From the NCBI RefSeq assembly GCF_000615845.1, contig NZ_BAML01000004.1, positions 1-64,000 of the forward strand: DNA of 64,000 bases. Reading direction: 5' to 3'. The notes beneath the pieces were generated by a model. That model was not told where the DNA came from. It made no database searches and saw only the letters and a list, made by a program, of their open reading frames with translations. The DNA comes from Ligilactobacillus hayakitensis DSM 18933 = JCM 14209. Its GTDB lineage: Bacteria > Bacillota > Bacilli > Lactobacillales > Lactobacillaceae. Each line of letters starts with the position of its first letter. The first letter of the stretch is position 1. The translations under genes and the position numbers were made by a program. Positions 47,093 to 53,933 of the stretch are shown piece after piece.

Positions 47093-47623
47093 CTATTTTA
47101 GGGATGTTTTAGCAAGTCTATTCATTTTTAAAACAATCTCACTAATATTTGTAATTTTAGGCACTTGTTTCAACTGGTTATCCTTACCTGTGCCATAGTA
47201 CCAACGTTCCCAATCTGTCTTGAGTCTATGACACTTTGAACAGATTGTAGCAAGATTACCAGTATCTGCTCTCAAGTCTGTGTCATATTCAATTGGTACA
47301 ATATGATCTACTGTCTTAGCACTGGTAATCCTATTAATTACTTTGCAATACTGACACAAATAATAATCTCTATTCAATACCAACTGTCTTAAGTTTACCC
47401 ACTGCTTACTACGATAGAAGTTATATTGTTCAGACTTATTACTATTCCTATTACGTGTAACTGTATTGTAGTGATGCTGATATACCTTACTTCTTGACCT
47501 TGCCCACTTCTGTCTATTAGCTATATACTCTGCTTCATAACTATAATGTCGTTGACAATAATGGTCTGGCAACTCTACCATCGCATGGCAATCTTTATAC
47601 CTACATCGTCTAACTCTTGGCAC
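47093..47623 (-). CDS. HNH endonuclease of the packaging module
   Basis: Protein of 176 residues. N-terminal zinc-ribbon-like CRYKDCHAMVELPDHYCQRH is followed by an HNH core (CQYCKVINRITSAKTVDHIVPIEYD... NLATICSKCHRLKTDWE). HNH proteins next to terS/terL are needed for cos cleavage in HK97-like phages. GTG at 47623 gives the common MPRVRRC start with AGGTGG upstream. Confidence 0.9.
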   Translation of the reverse strand: MPRVRRCRYKDCHAMVELPDHYCQRHYSYEAEYIANRQKWARSRSKVYQHHYNTVTRNRNSNKSEQYNFYRSKQWVNLRQLVLNRDYYLCQYCKVINRITSAKTVDHIVPIEYDTDLRADTGNLATICSKCHRLKTDWERWYYGTGKDNQLKQVPKITNISEIVLKMNRLAKTSLK

Positions 47624-47624
47624 A

Positions 47625-47777
47625 TCACCCACCACCTTTTAATTTAATCTTACTTGTATTCTTACTGTACTTACGCTTATGTTTTACTGGATGTTTCTTG
47701 TAGTGCTTTTCTAACTCACGTAACATCCTTAGCTCTTCATAAGTTTGTACTTTTCCAAAATCTAGACTATCTTTCAA
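47625..47777 (-). CDS. Small basic protein before HNH (50 aa)
   Basis: TTG start at 47777. The sequence MKDSLDFGKVQTYEELRMLR is followed by a Lys-rich end, KRKYSKNTSKIKLKGGG. The frame overlaps the HNH start and supplies its RBS, so coupling is likely. No recognised function; coding is plausible from residue pattern and packing. Confidence 0.5.
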   Translation of the reverse strand: MKDSLDFGKVQTYEELRMLRELEKHYKKHPVKHKRKYSKNTSKIKLKGGG

Positions 47778-48108
47778 TGTAGCTTACTCGAATACGTAAT
47801 TCACCCGTGTATAGTCCTCTTCTGTACTGATGTATATCTTCGTTAGCTTTAACATAGTCTTCCGCAGCTTTTTTAGTTTCAAAAACTTTGACGGGACGTT
47901 CGACTTCATAAACAACCCCATTTTTTACCTCGTCTTTGACATACATCACAATAGCGACTCTTGCATCTTCTTGATCAGTCATCTTGAAGTTTCTTTGTGC
48001 AGCTTTAGTGACCTGTTCATCAGTTACTTTAGCTTCAACTGCTCCAGCTCCTAATGTTCCAATTGTCATAAGTGAAGCGATTGATAGAATGAACTTACGT
48101 GAATTCAT
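47767..48108 (-). CDS. Secreted small protein of unknown function
   Basis: Protein of 113 residues with a clear signal peptide (MNSRKFILSIASLMTIGTLGAGAVEA, cleavage after VEA). The exported part of about 87 residues contains VTDEQVTKAAQRNF and FETKKAAEDYVKAN. No known domain. An exported product from a late-region gene suggests lysogenic conversion or superinfection control. RBS GAAAGGAGAG. Confidence 0.6.
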   Translation of the reverse strand: MNSRKFILSIASLMTIGTLGAGAVEAKVTDEQVTKAAQRNFKMTDQEDARVAIVMYVKDEVKNGVVYEVERPVKVFETKKAAEDYVKANEDIHQYRRGLYTGELRIRVSYIER

Positions 48109-48144
48109 ATTCGCTCTCCTTTCTCGTTATAGTTTTTATGTCAA

Positions 48145-48174
48145 TAAAAAAAGACTAGCGATTACACTAGTCTT
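48145..48174 (-). terminator. Terminator after the tRNA-like element
   Basis: AAGACTAG and CTAGTCTT arms around TGTAATCG with seven T residues on the minus strand. It lies 15 bp downstream of the tRNA-like hairpin. Confidence 0.85.
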
Positions 48175-48188
48175 GCTTATTTATGAAT

Positions 48189-48231
48189 GCGAGTAGGTAG
48201 AATCGAACTACCTTATTGCCCACACACTCGC
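48189..48231 (-). ncRNA. tRNA-like acceptor/T-arm hairpin, possible small RNA end
   Basis: On the minus strand GCGAGTG pairs with TACTCGC, and inside it GGTAG-TTCGATT-CTACC forms a classic T-arm with 7-nt loop. Only 12 nt lie between acceptor-like and T stems, so there is no room for D and anticodon arms. The outer stem can extend to 10 bp with wobble pairs. It lies in a 430-bp gene-free region (48109–48537) between two terminators. It may be a decayed tRNA or the 3' part of a phage small RNA. Confidence 0.5.
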
Positions 48232-48462
48232 ACTGTCTTTCGACAAATATTCATTCCCTTAGGAAAAGAAGTTAATTAATGGTATATATGAAAAAACAAA
48301 ATAAATTTTCTGTCAGCTATCTGACAATATCATAATAACATCTAGTGTATTCGCCTGTCGTCCGCTCTTTATTCGTTGATATTCCGCCGTTTGTTCGCTT
48401 TTGGAATTCCTTTTCCTACTTTTAATTTTTAAATAAATTTTCAAAATAATGTTTACAAAATA

Positions 48463-48530
48463 AAAAAAAGACCATATACTTAAGTTGCGTTCATAAGTAT
48501 ATAGTCTGTTTGTCCTAAGTCGTCCTTAGG
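48463..48530 (-). terminator. Terminator(s) after mazF
   Basis: ACTATATACTTA and TAAGTATATGGT arms (48470–48506), followed by T8 on the minus strand. A smaller hairpin, CCTAAG/CTTAGG at 48514–48530, is followed by a T-run on the plus strand. Confidence 0.8.
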
Positions 48531-48537
48531 GCTTTTT

Positions 48538-48867
48538 TTATATATTGAGCACTGCTCGTATATTATTCATTACTTCGTTTGGAACTTTAACGTGTTCAAT
48601 AAACTGGTAATCTCTATGCTTTACGTCTAATGTTGTTAATTGGTCACAAAGTAGCGTTCCTGAAGTTTTACCTTCAACATCCCACTTATAAGCTAATGGA
48701 TAATCCCTTTCGCTTGTTGTGAATGGTACCGCCCACACAAAGGGCGTAACTTGATTAAATCCTTCAACGCTTAAAACCAACCAGGGACGTCCTCCTTTCT
48801 GTTCATTATTATTTTGAGGCTTTGGATCGTTTGATAAGAAAACGATATCGCCGACTTTTAAATTCAT
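48538..48867 (-). CDS. mazF: MazF/PemK-type endoribonuclease toxin
   Basis: Protein of 109 residues with VGDIVFLSNDPK, KGGRPWLVLSVEGFN and SGTLLCDQLTTLDVKHRD, the core motifs of the PemK/MazF SH3-like fold. Free MazF cleaves mRNA. ATG at 48867 follows AAAGGAGGAC. It lies after an AbrB-type antitoxin gene with a 66-bp gap and so forms a type II toxin–antitoxin pair. It probably stabilises the prophage or limits other phages. Confidence 0.9.
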   Translation of the reverse strand: MNLKVGDIVFLSNDPKPQNNNEQKGGRPWLVLSVEGFNQVTPFVWAVPFTTSERDYPLAYKWDVEGKTSGTLLCDQLTTLDVKHRDYQFIEHVKVPNEVMNNIRAVLNI

Positions 48868-48933
48868 AAAAGTCCTCCTTTCTTTAGAGTATATTTTCGT
48901 GTTAAGGCGCATCAAATGCTCGCACGAATAATA

Positions 48934-49188
48934 TTAATATAATTCTTCTCCAACAGCTCCGCCTTTATCTACTATTTCAAATGGATAAGGTTGGCTTCTA
49001 TCGTATCCTTCAAACATTTTATCGAATAACGTTTGATTTCTTTTTGGTTTTAAAATGATTTTATCTTCATCACTTTCAAATAATAAAATATCTTTCTCTT
49101 TTAAATCAAATTGTGTTAATAACGCTTTAGGTACTCTAATCGATAAACTATTTCCCCACCTTGATAAGGTTAACTCTCCTCTTGCCAT
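48934..49188 (-). CDS. mazE: MazE-type AbrB-fold antitoxin
   Basis: Protein of 84 residues. The SpoVT/AbrB swapped-hairpin domain (LTLSRWGNSLSIRVPKALLTQFDLKEKD) is at the N-terminus and an acidic, flexible toxin-binding tail (FEIVDKGGAVGEELY) at the C-terminus. RBS TAGGAGGAAAG. It binds and blocks MazF and probably represses its own promoter through palindromes just upstream. Confidence 0.9.
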   Translation of the reverse strand: MARGELTLSRWGNSLSIRVPKALLTQFDLKEKDILLFESDEDKIILKPKRNQTLFDKMFEGYDRSQPYPFEIVDKGGAVGEELY

Positions 49189-49212
49189 GACACTTTCCTC
49201 CTAAAAATAAAC

Positions 49213-49255
49213 CGTGGTTTTATTATATCATCCACGTATCAACTTGTATATACAA
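49213..49255 (-). promoter_or_regulatory. mazEF promoter and operator palindromes
   Basis: On the minus strand TATACA (49250–49245), 17 bp and TATAAT (49227–49222). The perfect palindrome TTGTATATACAA (49244–49255) overlaps the -35, and CGTGG/CCACG (49213–49236) frames the -10. This suits autorepression by MazE. Confidence 0.6.
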
Positions 49256-49286
49256 AAATAAGGTAGCCATTAAAACTACCTTATTG
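49252..49286 (-). terminator. Terminator after the ArpU-like gene
   Basis: AATAAGGTAG and CTACCTTATT arms with a T-rich tail on the minus strand separate the early operon from mazEF. Confidence 0.8.
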
Positions 49287-49721
49287 CTTATATACATGTA
49301 AGTCGGGACATCCTGTTTGCATCTCAAAGATATCTGCGAATTCGTTTAAAGCTCGTCTTTTCACTTCGTAGTACCTGGTACGTTCCAAATAAAGCTTTTC
49401 CATTGCGTCAGTGGCTGTTATCTTACCTAGAACGTTTTGACAGACAATCTTTAATTCATACGAACCAATTTCTACTGTGTGATTAAATCCATCAACTATC
49501 ATTTTCGCTGAAATAAACTTAGTCATTTTTTCTTCATTGCTGTTACCATAAATTGAGCCTTTTGGCATGTCGGAGATACTTGGAGATTGCAAGTTCGCCA
49601 TATTAGTTGAATGATAAACTCTCAACTGCTTTTCGTAATGTTGTTTCAAAAAATACAGAACATTCTCCGCCGTTTCAATCTGATCTACTAGTGGAATATT
49701 CAAAAAAACTTCTCTAACCAT
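49281..49721 (-). CDS. ArpU-like late transcriptional regulator
   Basis: Protein of 146 residues, helical, with VGQ-poor N-terminus and a C-terminal EKLYLERTRYYEVKRRALNEFADIF segment, similar to ArpU/late transcriptional regulators found at the end of the early region in Firmicute phages. It has a strong AGGAGG site. It probably switches on the packaging and structural genes. Family assignment is from pattern and position. Confidence 0.6.
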   Translation of the reverse strand: MVREVFLNIPLVDQIETAENVLYFLKQHYEKQLRVYHSTNMANLQSPSISDMPKGSIYGNSNEEKMTKFISAKMIVDGFNHTVEIGSYELKIVCQNVLGKITATDAMEKLYLERTRYYEVKRRALNEFADIFEMQTGCPDLHVYKQ

Positions 49722-49763
49722 AGTTACCTCCTGTATAATAGTATGTGTGTTAATTTTTCAGGA

Positions 49764-49788
49764 GGCTTCGGATATCCCGAAGCTTTTT
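49764..49788 (+). terminator. Plus-oriented hairpin in a leftward region
   Basis: GCTTCGG and CCGAAGC arms around ATATC are followed by T7 only in the rightward direction. All genes here run leftward, so it would end an antisense transcript. Leftward it may still pause polymerase. Confidence 0.6.
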
Positions 49789-50370
49789 TTATTTGAAATA
49801 CAACATCCCACTATCCAAATAATAGTCATAGTAGCTGATTAGAAAACTCCCGTCTGAAAATGATATACGCTCAGTCGCTTTTCTTCGAGCAGTAGGTTCT
49901 GAAATACCTAAATACTTAGCAGCTTTACTCATTGATGAGAAAACAAAATTTATCTGATTCTTTTCATCAACCAAACACCATTCTCTGGTATCTTTTCTTG
50001 CTTTTTTAATATTTTCCATCAAGGAATGCCTATCCAAAAAACCATTCATCACAGAGCGGCTGACATTACCCATGCTATGTATAACAAACTCACTCACTTC
50101 ATGGACTCTTCCAGCATTAACCAATTTTTTAACACCCATGATAATTTGACGATCACTAGGTCTTTGGGATGGTGAAAATTCTTTTCTCAAAACTTCGTAA
50201 CAAGCATAGAGCTTCTCTCTGTCTTTTGCTTCAACAATATTTAGCATTCTCATAAGCTCTTTCTCGCTAAAAAATTCAGGATAAATAAATCCATATTTCT
50301 CACATAATTCAACAAGATATACTCTTGCTGCTTTTTTCATCTTCTTTTTTTCTCTTTCTTTGGAGTCCAT
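49789..50370 (-). CDS. Unknown early protein with C-terminal HTH-like segment (193 aa)
   Basis: A basic N-terminus (MDSKEREKKKMKKAARVYL) is followed by helical regions. The C-terminal part, FSSMSKAAKYLGISEPTARRKATERISFSDGSFLISYYD, resembles NUMOD1-type DNA-binding modules. No nuclease motif is visible. The place before the ArpU-like gene suggests a regulator or DNA-binding protein of the early-to-late switch. Confidence 0.5.
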   Translation of the reverse strand: MDSKEREKKKMKKAARVYLVELCEKYGFIYPEFFSEKELMRMLNIVEAKDREKLYACYEVLRKEFSPSQRPSDRQIIMGVKKLVNAGRVHEVSEFVIHSMGNVSRSVMNGFLDRHSLMENIKKARKDTREWCLVDEKNQINFVFSSMSKAAKYLGISEPTARRKATERISFSDGSFLISYYDYYLDSGMLYFK

Positions 50371-50387
50371 ATCCTTTACCTCCTAAT

Positions 50388-50536
50388 CTATATTCTCTCG
50401 ACATCACATTGATTTACCGCCTTAATCTCGCCGGTTTCAAAAACTTTAACGTAACACACTCCCGACTGACTTACGACTGTTACTTTTCCAGTCTCGCCAG
50501 TTGGATGATTCTAACTTTATCTCCATCACAAATCAA
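50388..50536 (-). pseudogene. Small KOW/SH3-like early gene, frameshifted
   Basis: After GGAGGG, TTG 50536 starts LICDGDKVRIIQLARLEK and stops. The adjacent frame continues PTGETGKVTVVSQSGVCYVK and VNQCDVERI to the stop at 50388. Joined, GDKVRI-PTGETGKVTVV reads as a small barrel domain common in phages. One missing base after GTTAGAATCAT would explain it. Confidence 0.45.
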
Positions 50537-50559
50537 AATACATCCCTCCTTTCTTATTT

Positions 50560-50678
50560 ATCTATTCAATTTGATAAAAAATCTCGATTTAAAACTTGCA
50601 AATTAAAAATTGATACTTCTACTTATTCTGAAACAATCCAAGAATTACAGAAACAAATCCAAGATGCCATATCGTAAT
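50560..50678 (+). pseudogene. Possible plus-strand gene fragment
   Basis: The plus frame reads LKIDTSTYSETIQELQKQIQDAIS followed by a stop at about 50676. The pattern (VDTSxYxExIxxL) recalls small phage proteins, but no start codon or RBS exists. It may be an inverted remnant. The 50371–50699 gap otherwise holds only the frameshifted small gene. Confidence 0.25.
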
Positions 50679-50699
50679 AAGTGACTAAAAATATATCCA

Positions 50700-50960
50700 T
50701 TAATTTTTCTCCTTTACTTCTTGGTTCATCCTTGTCAACATAGCTTGGATTGCTAACAGTTCATTGTTCTCGCTACTCCTAGCTTCGATAGCTTCAATGA
50801 TATTCTTAGTTTCGATTAGTGTTTGTAACTTGTTCTTTTTCCCATCTTTGTAGTCACGGAGTAAAAGTGCCAATGTATCAAACCATTGGTCTATACTATT
50901 CTTCCGATGTTCTATACGTTCGTCTATATCTTCAATGTATTTTTCTATAATTGTCTTCAT
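50700..50960 (-). CDS. Small helical early protein (86 aa)
   Basis: Charged helical protein (YIEDIDERIEHRKNSIDQWFDTLALLL... NIIEAIEARSSENNELL). No family recognised. It overlaps the end of the next gene upstream, in a run of small early genes, and is probably nonessential or regulatory. Confidence 0.55.
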   Translation of the reverse strand: MKTIIEKYIEDIDERIEHRKNSIDQWFDTLALLLRDYKDGKKNKLQTLIETKNIIEAIEARSSENNELLAIQAMLTRMNQEVKEKN

Positions 50961-51220
50961 TAATCTTCCACCTCAATCTCAATCCGCTCGTATTTTTCAA
51001 GACCCCAAAGTCTGATTAGAGGCATTGTCCACAAATCGATGGCAAGTAATCTTTCTTTGTTATCTTCTAAATTTTCCAATTTAAATCGAAGATTCCTCGT
51101 CAACAAGCACTCTTTCTCCACCTTCCAACGGCAATAAATCTCGATTTTTTCTGAATTATGGCGAACTTCTTCTAAATATCCTTCTTTTTTTCGACTTGCA
51201 ATTACAATATATTTTTTCAT
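50960..51220 (-). CDS. Small early protein (86 aa)
   Basis: MKKYIVIASRKKEGYLEEVRH, then a charged beta-rich part (EIYCRWKVEKECLLTRNLRF). Unknown family. ATG 51220 is preceded by GTGAGG; an ATG at 51232 is an alternative. Confidence 0.5.
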   Translation of the reverse strand: MKKYIVIASRKKEGYLEEVRHNSEKIEIYCRWKVEKECLLTRNLRFKLENLEDNKERLLAIDLWTMPLIRLWGLEKYERIEIEVED

Positions 51221-51234
51221 CTTCAACCTCACTT

Positions 51235-51498
51235 CTATTCTTCAACAACTTCGTACAATTCTCTAAACTCTTGATCAGTAATCTTACGTATAAAACCACC
51301 GTCTAGAGATTTGATAACCCAATCTTCACCGTATACCGAAACTACACCACCTTGATTATTGACAAACGTAACCATCTCAATAATTGAGTTGTGTTCTCGA
51401 TAGCGACCGCCAAACCATGCTTTAATTTCTTGTAATGGCAACTTTGACAATTCTTTTCCTCGCATTGCTTCCAAAGGTTCTTTTTTTCTTATTTTCAT
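51235..51498 (-). CDS. Conserved small phage protein (87 aa)
   Basis: MKIRKKEPLEAMRGKELSKL at the start and GGVVSVYGEDWVIKSLDGGFIRKITDQEFRELYEVVEE at the end. This matches a widespread phage protein whose last part reads xGDYIIKGVxGEFYPCxxxIFxxTYE. Function unknown. Confidence 0.65.
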   Translation of the reverse strand: MKIRKKEPLEAMRGKELSKLPLQEIKAWFGGRYREHNSIIEMVTFVNNQGGVVSVYGEDWVIKSLDGGFIRKITDQEFRELYEVVEE

Positions 51499-51579
51499 CT
51501 TTATTTCTCCTATCGTTTTTATTCATCAGCTAATGAAATAACGTGCAGGCACCTCAAATTGCCTTAGAGCCATCAAAAA

Positions 51580-51607
51580 TTGACATACACGTTGACTTGT
51601 ATATAAC
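51580..51607 (+). promoter_or_regulatory. Strong plus-strand promoter in a gene-free early gap
   Basis: Perfect TTGACA (51580–51585), 16-bp spacer and TATAAC (51602–51607), pointing against the surrounding leftward genes. The 269-bp gap 51499–51767 contains no convincing reading frame. It may drive a small or antisense RNA toward the 66-residue membrane-protein gene. A TTGGAAG/CTTCCAA hairpin lies downstream near 51709–51732. Confidence 0.5.
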
Positions 51608-51767
51608 ATTGTCTTGCAATTACATTTTTTGGTTTACTTAATTTTGGAGTATTACATACAAGTGTTAGTTTTTACCTAGTGTCAGCCAGGGTTCATAGAT
51701 TTAATTTTTTTGGAAGAACCAACAAACTTCCAATAGCCTGCCGCCCTTTAACAAGCGACAAGTTCAA

Positions 51768-51968
51768 TTAACGGCGTGAAATTTTGCCGTACTTAACGCC
51801 TTCATCAAAGCCGGCGTCGCATCCAACTGTTCCAGCTAAGAAAGCTGCGCTTACTGCTAGTGCAGTCACTAAAACGGCTGAATCACTAATATTAGTTCTA
51901 TAGAAGATTAAGTATGTCGCGCTCCCTAGTAGGCACACAGCGCTTAGAATTTGTAAAAATAACTTCAT
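51768..51968 (-). CDS. Small membrane protein (66 aa)
   Basis: Two hydrophobic spans (LFLQILSAVCLLGSATYLIFY and SAVLVTALAVSAAFLAGTVG) followed by DAGFDEGVKYGKISRR. It lies between VRR-NUC and small early genes. No function recognised. RBS GGAGGAGAG. Confidence 0.6.
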   Translation of the reverse strand: MKLFLQILSAVCLLGSATYLIFYRTNISDSAVLVTALAVSAAFLAGTVGCDAGFDEGVKYGKISRR

Positions 51969-51982
51969 GGTATTCTCTCCTC

Positions 51983-52297
51983 CTAATTACTTTCAATCAA
52001 TCCAATTGCGTCTTCAACACTTCTGCATACGCCGTATAAAACAGGTTTATTCTCAATGAATTTCTGAAACTTAATCTGATCTTTCCTAAGTTTTCCAGTT
52101 TCATTTTTAACTTCTATTAGAATTATTTTTCCGTCGCTGTGTCTAAATCCTGTGATATCTGGCCAACCTTTTGGAGCTAATTTAATCACTGTTCCAAATT
52201 TTGTCTGAACCGTCCCAGCGTTACTTCTAAACACTGTGCATCCATGTCTAGCCATAGCAACCATAATGTCATTTTGAATTTTTTGTTCTAAAGTCAA
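51983..52297 (-). CDS. VRR-NUC domain nuclease
   Basis: Protein of 104 residues with MARHGCTVFRSNAGTVQTKFG, KGWPDITGFRHSDGKIILIEVKNETGKL (the P-D...E-x-K nuclease core) and QIKFQKFIENKPV. VRR-NUC proteins occur beside phage replication genes and act as structure-dependent nucleases. TTG 52297 with AAAGGA upstream is preferred; ATG 52324 lies inside the repeat array. Confidence 0.87.
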   Translation of the reverse strand: MTLEQKIQNDIMVAMARHGCTVFRSNAGTVQTKFGTVIKLAPKGWPDITGFRHSDGKIILIEVKNETGKLRKDQIKFQKFIENKPVLYGVCRSVEDAIGLIESN

Positions 52298-52316
52298 TCG
52301 TAAAATCCTTTCTAGT

Positions 52317-52677
52317 GTAGTCACTAAAATCTAGCCGTAGTCACTACTTCATTTTTCAGTGACCACTTTAAAAGCTTATTAAATCAAGGTTTATTTTTAG
52401 TGTAGTCACTACGTAGTCACTTCAAAAAACCTCATAAACATTGATACGGCAATGTTTATAAACGTTTTTAAACGTAGTCACTAACTTTAAACTTTTTGAG
52501 AAACTCCAGGACTATTTTTATTCTCTTCCCCCATCCCCTTACCCTATATATTTATATACTTTATATACAAAATATATGTATTAGTGACTACGGTAGTAAT
52601 ATATCCTTGATATATCAACGTTTTAGCGTAGTCACTAACTCCAATTTTAGTGACTACATAGTGACTACAGTGACTAC
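52317..52677. repeat. Iteron-like array GTAGTCACTA / TAGTGACTAC, candidate phage origin
   Basis: Ten copies of a 10-bp motif in both orientations: forward at 52317, 52337, 52402, 52413, 52474 and 52628; reverse at 52582, 52648, 52659 and 52668. They surround a very AT-rich stretch (about 52540–52582). The array lies between VRR-NUC and VapE, with the last copy touching the VapE stop. This layout of iterons plus an AT-rich unwinding zone inside the replication module is what a replication origin or initiator-binding array looks like. Confidence 0.7.
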
Positions 52678-53930
52678 ACTTTGGAATATCCTCGTTTAGG
52701 AACTCCGTTAATTCGTTTTTTAGCCGGCTCCCATTCTCTATGATTATCCATAATGTATTTGATTTTTTTAGCCAGCTTTCTATTTCTAATCAGATTCTCT
52801 TCTCCAAGTTCTTTAGCTATTTGGGATGATGTTATGAATGTCCCTGGCCACCTTGCTAATACTTCTTCAATTTGAGTTTCAGCCTCGTCGATATACATGA
52901 ATGACTTCCGATTTTCTTCGAGTAATTCATTTTCTTCGGCTGATAACATAAAATCAAAACCGTCCTTGTAGTAATGAACACATTCACCCCAGAATTGCTT
53001 GATGATCTCTGGTGTTAAATCTGTGATAGGGCTTTTAATCTGTCTGCGTTTGTTGGCCATGTTTGGCATAAATCTCCGCTCACCGGTTTTATCTTTCAGA
53101 TAAGTTGATTCATTTGTTGTTCTCGCAATGACAAAATTCTTGGGTCTTCTAACCGCATTTCTGCCATACGGTGGTCTGTATTCCAATTCCTCAGATGAAA
53201 TGAATTTCTTTAAAGTTTCAAAATCCGAATTGTTAGTAGCTGTCATTTCATCATCATTGACAATTAAGGCTCTTTGCATGTTCATATAACTATCTTTGTC
53301 CTTAAAATCTGTGAATTGGTCTGTGTACCAACCATTTGAAATCTTCTTTAAAAAAGTGGTTTTACCTACACCTTGGCCACCTACCAGATCTAAAACATAG
53401 TCAAACTTAGAGTTAGGATTGAAAACTTTTGCTACCGCACCAACGAAAAAAATTTTAGTCTGCAACGTTGTTACTTCACTGATTTCAACACCTAAAAATT
53501 CTGGTAGTAGTAACGCTACACGTTGTTCTCCGTCCCATTCCTTTTCAGCTTCTTCTAGGTATCTCTTGACTGGATTATATGAATTCCCTTGAGCGTCGTT
53601 ATTAACAGCCATTTGCAATAATCTTTCAGTAAACAAAACTCCATACTTATCTTCAATGTATCGAAGAATACTTGAAATATAGTTATCCTCAACATATCCA
53701 CATTTTATGTGTAACTGTGGAATACTTTTTACAACTTCATCAGCAAAAGAAAATTCGTTATACGCAAACGTTCCTTTGAGAACATCATCTTGTTCTAGAA
53801 TTAAACCTATATTACGCAAAGAATTAGCTTTGATAGTACCGCTTTGAGTCATTGTGAATGGAATTGGCATCTTTACAATGTTTGTTGATTCTTGGTTTTC
53901 TGCTTTTTTTATTGCATCATCAACACTCAT
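52674..53930 (-). CDS. VapE-family replicative helicase (virulence-associated E)
   Basis: Protein of 418 residues with Walker A DLVGGQGVGKTTFLKK, Walker B-like ALIVNDDEM and FVIARTTNESTYLKDKTGERRF (arginine-finger region), all typical of the VapE family of superfamily 3-like ATPases. A C-terminal winged-helix-like part follows. It probably unwinds DNA at the phage origin next to its 3' end. Prim-pol stands just upstream with a 3-bp gap. Confidence 0.87.
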   Translation of the reverse strand: MSVDDAIKKAENQESTNIVKMPIPFTMTQSGTIKANSLRNIGLILEQDDVLKGTFAYNEFSFADEVVKSIPQLHIKCGYVEDNYISSILRYIEDKYGVLFTERLLQMAVNNDAQGNSYNPVKRYLEEAEKEWDGEQRVALLLPEFLGVEISEVTTLQTKIFFVGAVAKVFNPNSKFDYVLDLVGGQGVGKTTFLKKISNGWYTDQFTDFKDKDSYMNMQRALIVNDDEMTATNNSDFETLKKFISSEELEYRPPYGRNAVRRPKNFVIARTTNESTYLKDKTGERRFMPNMANKRRQIKSPITDLTPEIIKQFWGECVHYYKDGFDFMLSAEENELLEENRKSFMYIDEAETQIEEVLARWPGTFITSSQIAKELGEENLIRNRKLAKKIKYIMDNHREWEPAKKRINGVPKRGYSKV

Positions 53931-53933
53931 TTC

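Noticed and set aside
48181-48262. Complete tRNA gene on the minus strand
   Set aside because: Only the T-arm and an acceptor-like stem can be folded; 12 nt between them leave no D or anticodon arm, and no acceptor match exists about 72 nt upstream.
52317-52677. CRISPR array
   Set aside because: The repeats are 10 bp, occur in both orientations and have irregular spacing; no cas genes are present.
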